DNA from: Bacilli bacterium
GTDB lineage: Bacteria; Bacillota_I; Bacilli_A; RFN20; CAG-826
NCBI GenBank assembly: GCA_024408655.1
Contig: JAKSUV010000003.1
Coordinates: 1-64,000, forward strand
Direction: 5' to 3'
DNA length: 64,000 nucleotides
Part shown: one piece after another, positions 60,046-64,000 of the stretch
Position numbering within the stretch: the first letter of the stretch is position 1
Layout of the letters: the number at the start of each line of letters is the position of its first letter
Notes under the pieces: generated by a model
Told to the model about the DNA's origin: nothing
Seen by the model: only the letters and a program-made list of their open reading frames with translations
Databases searched by the model: none
Translations under genes and position numbers: made by a program

Positions 60046-61692
60046 ATGGATGAAGAAGAATCATTAAAAGAGGCAGATATAATTTATAAATCATTAAAGA
60101 TGATTGATAAGGAATGCCGCAGCCATTTTAATGACAATGACATTACTAGCGAAGAATATTTTAAATACGGCATTCTTTCTGATTTAGTCCGAAATATGAT
60201 TACATTTAATCTAATTCGGACGTTATATGGTCTACGATCGCCCGGATTAAATTTAAATTGCCGTTTGATTCTGGAATCTCTTGTAATTCTAAAAAAATAT
60301 GAAAATAACGAGTTTACCAAGGATAATTACGATTTATATAAAGAAGGTTACGCTCTAATAGAAGTTGATAATGAAAAGCACCTTTTTAAAGATGAAAATA
60401 TAAAGTGGGACGCTCTAAAGGAAACTAAAGAAAAGGAGCAAATATACTTAGAAAAATGGTCGAAGAAATTTGGAATTGATAAAACAACTTTGTCGGTAGT
60501 GGCCAGAGATTCTTGCTTTTATCTTGCTCCACAAATGTACATAGATTACGGATTAGCACATCCTGGAAAAATTTTTCACTATAGTTTTGTCGGTCTAATT
60601 AACAATACATTAGGATTCCAATATGGCGATTATTACACTTTCTTTGGCTTTTTACTTCACCCAACTTTAATTAGTGAAGATGTGATTGATGAAGTAGAAT
60701 CAGTAAAAGACAAATCTTATCTATCAGTTTTTACGTTAGCGTGTAATTATTTAAAAGAAAAAGGACTGATTCATGATAATGACTTGGAAGGCTTTTTTGC
60801 CGAAAAAATGCATGGCGTTATAAAAGATAATTTATATGTAACGGATAAAATCATCGTAACTCTCAATGGTTTGAATTATGAATGCTCTCATAAAGATGGG
60901 GTACTAGTTAATGACTTTATATATCGTATGGTCCAATCAATCAACGATATTCTTGCAGATATGCTAATCTGCAATGCATATGGACATACTGACCAAATAA
61001 TTTCTAAATTCAAGATTTTTATGGAATACATTAGTATGTATCATTCAATCGATATCGCGGGTAAAGATTTAGAATATCACTCTTTTGTTAGATGCTTTTA
61101 TATTTCTACATCGTATCAACTCTCTCAATTGATTCCAAAATTGATGTTAGATCTCAATCCAAATACAACAGATAACGATTTTGCTAAATTCGCAATTAAT
61201 AAAGACGATGAGTTGAAGCAAATTTATAACGATTGTTATAAAGAAAAATTTAGTTATATCACCGAAGAGTTCTTTGTCTCGGGGGTAAAAATGCATGTTT
61301 TATATTTTATAAATGGATGCCACCCTGCTAAAAATTATGGTCATTTAGTGGGAACTTTTATTAACAGTTTTTTCGCCTCATCAGAGCGTGCTGATATTTT
61401 TGCTTTAACTCATATGAGTACTGATTTATGTCATAGCGCAGGTTATGCTTTTAACGCTAGCGATCGAACTTTTTATGGCGCGGCCTCACAAGCTTTGGCG
61501 TATGCCTTTATTTACCTACGTTTATATTATGAGAATTTAAAAAAGCATGCTGCAAAAAAGAGATATTCTGAAATTGTTTTCCCAGCTGATTTATTTGACG
61601 TATTTATTAAGGTGGAAGAAGCTTTCGTTGATGATTGTTTAGAAAAAGTAGGCAAAATTATGAACAATGATGGCCGCCAAGTTAAACCTTAA
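60046..61692 (+). CDS. Unrecognised 548-residue helical protein (DUF5677-like N-terminus)
   Basis: No confident family. Residues about 40-90 (DLVRNMITFNLIRTLYGLRSPGLNLNCRLILESLVILKKYE) resemble the helical DUF5677/HEPN-like folds in which a conserved R and E sit on adjacent helices. The middle has HYSFVGLINNTLGFQYGDYYTFFGFLLHP, and the C-terminal part SAGYAFNASDRTFYGAASQALAYAFIY may be a second copy of a similar helical bundle. A TGGTAGTAT -10 ends 11 nt before the ATG, with no ribosome site. It overlaps the opposite ABC ATPase gene by 11 bp. A defence or membrane role is possible but not shown. Confidence 0.55.
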   Translation: MDEEESLKEADIIYKSLKMIDKECRSHFNDNDITSEEYFKYGILSDLVRNMITFNLIRTLYGLRSPGLNLNCRLILESLVILKKYENNEFTKDNYDLYKEGYALIEVDNEKHLFKDENIKWDALKETKEKEQIYLEKWSKKFGIDKTTLSVVARDSCFYLAPQMYIDYGLAHPGKIFHYSFVGLINNTLGFQYGDYYTFFGFLLHPTLISEDVIDEVESVKDKSYLSVFTLACNYLKEKGLIHDNDLEGFFAEKMHGVIKDNLYVTDKIIVTLNGLNYECSHKDGVLVNDFIYRMVQSINDILADMLICNAYGHTDQIISKFKIFMEYISMYHSIDIAGKDLEYHSFVRCFYISTSYQLSQLIPKLMLDLNPNTTDNDFAKFAINKDDELKQIYNDCYKEKFSYITEEFFVSGVKMHVLYFINGCHPAKNYGHLVGTFINSFFASSERADIFALTHMSTDLCHSAGYAFNASDRTFYGAASQALAYAFIYLRLYYENLKKHAAKKRYSEIVFPADLFDVFIKVEEAFVDDCLEKVGKIMNNDGRQVKP

Positions 61693-62440
61693 AAACAAAA
61701 TCTTTCCCTAATTTAAAATTAACGCCATATATTTTTCTCAATTTATCAAGTTTAATGATTTTTTTGGCTGAACCGACTTCTAAAATTTTTCCGCTATCGA
61801 TTAATATAACATTGGCATTTAACAATAAAGCGTGGTTCGGATTATGGGTAGATAAAATTACAGTTCTCTTTTCACTCGCGACAATTCTTTTTAATAACGC
61901 TAAGACCACACTTTGATTTTTTAAATCAAGGGCAGATGTCGGCTCATCTAACAAGATGACTTTCGCATTTTGTGCTAACGCGGAAGCAATCGAGACAATT
62001 TGCCGTTCGCCACCCGAAATATTCCCCAGTGTTTTATCTAGTAAATATTCAATACCGAGTTTTTTTGCTATTTCATTAACCTGCTTCATTTCTTTTTCTT
62101 TTGGGCTTTGATAGAAGGCAAACGAGTTTAATAGTCCGTACGCTAAATAATCTTTCACTTTAACATCTTCAATGCCCTTCGCATATTGCCCAACATAAGA
62201 AACAATCTTACTTCTTTCCTTATAAGTGAGCGTATTAAGTTTAGTGCTTCCGTAATAAACTTCACCACGCTTAGTTTCACAAATCCCCGCTAACACTTTA
62301 ATTAATGTAGTTTTACCAGATCCATTTAAGCCGAGAATAACATTAAGTGATTGGTTAGCGATATTTAAGGAAATGTCTTTGAGGGTGTCTGGACCATGCT
62401 TTTGGTAAGCAAAAAAGACATGATTAACCTTGATGCTCAT
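61682..62440 (-). CDS. ABC importer ATPase (FecE/BtuD type)
   Basis: Walker A GLNGSGKTT (37-45), a Q-loop near VGQYAKGI, signature NISGGERQIVSIASALAQ, and Walker B VILLDEPTSALD, ending in a STHNPNHA switch His. The 252-residue length and the spacing match ATPases of iron-siderophore, heme or vitamin B12 importers. It overlaps the FecCD permease gene by 17 bp, and GGAGGT precedes its ATG. Confidence 0.9.
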   Translation of the reverse strand: MSIKVNHVFFAYQKHGPDTLKDISLNIANQSLNVILGLNGSGKTTLIKVLAGICETKRGEVYYGSTKLNTLTYKERSKIVSYVGQYAKGIEDVKVKDYLAYGLLNSFAFYQSPKEKEMKQVNEIAKKLGIEYLLDKTLGNISGGERQIVSIASALAQNAKVILLDEPTSALDLKNQSVVLALLKRIVASEKRTVILSTHNPNHALLLNANVILIDSGKILEVGSAKKIIKLDKLRKIYGVNFKLGKDFVFKV

Positions 62441-63434
62441 GATAAGACCTCCAATATCTCACTAACACAATGATAAAGATAACGGTACCAAATATACCAG
62501 TAATAGCGCTTAATGGTATTTCTTGGTCGGTAAAGGAACGCGAGATAATATCCACTACTACCATAAAGACTGCACCAAAGGTAATACAAAGCGGAATGCT
62601 TTTTCGCGTATCACGCCCCGAAATAATGCGCACAATATGTGGAATCACTAAGCCAACCCAAGAAATTGTCCCACAAAAGGCGACCGTCGAAGCGGTTAAT
62701 AAAGTGGCAATCCCAATAATTAAGTAACGATAAAATTTGTAATTTAAGCCTTTTGATTCGGCTTCTTCTTTACCAAGCGCAACGATATTAATTCGCCATC
62801 TTAAAATTAATAAGATAGCAATTAAAATAGCGACAATTGGTGCTAACACATATACGCTCATCATATCAACACGCGAGAACGTTCCCATGAGCCAATAGGT
62901 AATGACCGCTAATTGGGTGTCGGCTTCAGCAAAATACTTAATTAAAGCAAGAACACTCCCCATTAACCCACTAATAATGATTCCACTAAGCAGTAAAGTC
63001 ATTGAGGAAGCATTCCGAAATAATTTCGCGACTAAACACGTCAGTAATACTGTGCCAACGGCGATAGCAAACGCAAAGATGTTAACAAAGGCAGTCGATA
63101 AGCCTAAAACAATAGCTAAAGCGGCACCAACGCCTGCCCCATTACTTACGCCAAGTAGGTCAGGTGAAACTAACTTATTTTGGAAAGTCTCTTGATAAAG
63201 TAAACCCGACACGCTTAACGCAACACCAGTCACGCCCGCGACAATCGTCCGGGGTAATCTTAGATTAACAATAATATTCCTTTCGATTTCCACGCTTTCA
63301 TCGTTAGTAAAGATGGCCTTAAAGAAATCGCTAAGCGAAATCTGATAACGACCGATTAGTAGAGCCGCTACAAATATAATTAGAAAGATAAGAAGCGATG
63401 AGAGAAAGAAAAGCAATACTTTATGTTTCTTCAT
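62424..63434 (-). CDS. FecCD-family ABC permease
   Basis: About ten hydrophobic segments over 336 residues, with the family signatures NLRLPRTIVAGVTGVALSVSGLLYQETFQNKLVSPDLLGVSNGAGVGAA near the N-terminus (cut here to describe positions 55-104) and GTISWVGLVIPHIVRIISGRD near 265-285. It is the dimeric membrane channel of a metal-chelate importer. It overlaps the binding-protein gene by 4 bp (ATGA) and the ATPase gene by 17 bp. Confidence 0.9.
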   Translation of the reverse strand: MKKHKVLLFFLSSLLIFLIIFVAALLIGRYQISLSDFFKAIFTNDESVEIERNIIVNLRLPRTIVAGVTGVALSVSGLLYQETFQNKLVSPDLLGVSNGAGVGAALAIVLGLSTAFVNIFAFAIAVGTVLLTCLVAKLFRNASSMTLLLSGIIISGLMGSVLALIKYFAEADTQLAVITYWLMGTFSRVDMMSVYVLAPIVAILIAILLILRWRINIVALGKEEAESKGLNYKFYRYLIIGIATLLTASTVAFCGTISWVGLVIPHIVRIISGRDTRKSIPLCITFGAVFMVVVDIISRSFTDQEIPLSAITGIFGTVIFIIVLVRYWRSYHEHQG

Positions 63435-64000
63435 ACTAATGGTTCTCCATTAGGGCCAAGTCCACTCATCATAAATCCGACTTGTTCATCACTAATTACG
63501 GTCATGAAGTATTCAGCAATAGTCTCTTTAATCATTTGATTGATATTAATATCAGTAAAATAACTAGGATATATTTTCTTAGCCTGATCATAAAAGAAGA
63601 CCGGCGTCATTGCAGATAATTGTTCAAAAGCGGTAAGGCCGATTGGAATAGAGTAGGTTTCGGCCCCTAATTTACTAAATTCAGCATCTTGATTAAATAA
63701 ATCTTGATTAATGTTTTGGTAAATTCCACCGAAGACAAAAATATCCGGATTATAACTTAAGACCGTTTCTTTTGATGGACGATTAGTATCAACATGTGAC
63801 CCCACAAAATCAAAGCCTAAAGTCCGGTACGCGTATTCGGTAAAGGCGCCAATGGTATCGGTGTAACACACGCCATTGTTTTTATCACCACGCACATAAA
63901 AGACGACCTTCTGATTATTGTTGACATCTTTTAAGCGTTGCTTGATATCGTTAATAGCGTCAGTAACTTTATTCTCCCATTTCTTCGCTTTTATCTTTAT
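63431..64000 (-). CDS. Metal-chelate ABC substrate-binding protein (5' end outside window)
   Basis: The frame stays open from the stop at 63431 to the window end, so the start and signal peptide lie beyond it. The visible 189 residues fit the C-terminal lobe of a PBP2-type binding protein: KVVFYVRGDKN, GFDFVGSHV, ETVLSYNPDIFVFGG and FEQLSAMTP, ending GPNGEPLV. It shares an overlapping start/stop with the FecCD permease. It probably binds iron-siderophore, heme or cobamide; the ligand cannot be named from what is visible. Confidence 0.82.
   Translation of the reverse strand: MKIKAKKWENKVTDAINDIKQRLKDVNNNQKVVFYVRGDKNNGVCYTDTIGAFTEYAYRTLGFDFVGSHVDTNRPSKETVLSYNPDIFVFGGIYQNINQDLFNQDAEFSKLGAETYSIPIGLTAFEQLSAMTPVFFYDQAKKIYPSYFTDININQMIKETIAEYFMTVISDEQVGFMMSGLGPNGEPLV

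Overview
The window looks like a chromosomal segment of an AT-rich, Gram-positive-type bacterium, most likely an uncultured gut member of the Bacilli/Mollicutes border (Acholeplasma, Izemoplasma or RF39-like). The reasons are strong AGGAGG ribosome sites, many lipoproteins with classic lipoboxes, Firmicutes-style inositol genes and a lipoprotein of the bile-salt-hydrolase family. TGA is a stop codon (for example 27859-27861 and 41671-41673) and Trp is read from TGG, so the Mycoplasma code is not used. The species assignment is inference; no rRNA or tRNA gene is visible.

Layout. 1-7.1 kb: surface lipoproteins with InlB-like and WLRSP-type (DUF6273-like) domains around an NCS2 nucleobase permease. 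7.2-17.4 kb: a myo-inositol operon (iolE, iolG, GPH-type transporter, iolC, iolD, iolB, Fe-alcohol dehydrogenase, iolJ, membrane protein) behind a CcpA-like cre site; no iolA is present and the alcohol dehydrogenase may take its place. 17.4-21.8 kb: a GH43-like lipoprotein and another WLRSP lipoprotein, then an unrecognised structured small RNA with its own promoter and terminator. 22-27.2 kb: a leftward operon running dagK-like lipid kinase, CrtI/retinol-saturase-like oxidoreductase, ferredoxin-type reductase, YhhN/lysoplasmalogenase-like protein and a GMP synthase without its amidotransferase domain.

27.4-30.6 kb is accessory DNA: a ribbon-helix-helix-like protein with a HipA/CtkA-like kinase, a second protein fusing the same N-terminal domain to a minimal nucleotidyltransferase, CATATG palindromes in front of both, and an AAA ATPase behind nine helically phased ATGACA repeats. 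30.6-41.7 kb is mixed housekeeping (ABC exporter with AbrB regulator, ATP-grasp ligase, Mbeg1-like hydrolase, DUF2779 nuclease, lipoproteins, HD hydrolase, HTH protein).

41.7-58 kb is a defence island: a GmrSD-like DUF262/DUF1524 protein, a divergent DUF3578-DUF3883 protein, an SF1 helicase with a C-terminal nuclease domain, a GIY-YIG-helicase fusion, two methyltransferase subunits, then a three-Cys radical-SAM protein with its TcmP partner, a Rossmann methyltransferase-like protein and a DUF1848 protein. The large methyltransferase gene carries a perfect 17-bp inverted repeat whose inversion would stay in frame and keep its KPYG motif, and an in-frame 15-bp tandem repeat. 58-64 kb holds a small HTH/membrane-protein operon, two unassigned proteins and an iron/B12-type ABC importer cut by the window end.

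Many accessory genes have a TATAAT-like -10 box only 6-9 nt before the ATG and no Shine-Dalgarno sequence, so leaderless transcripts appear common.
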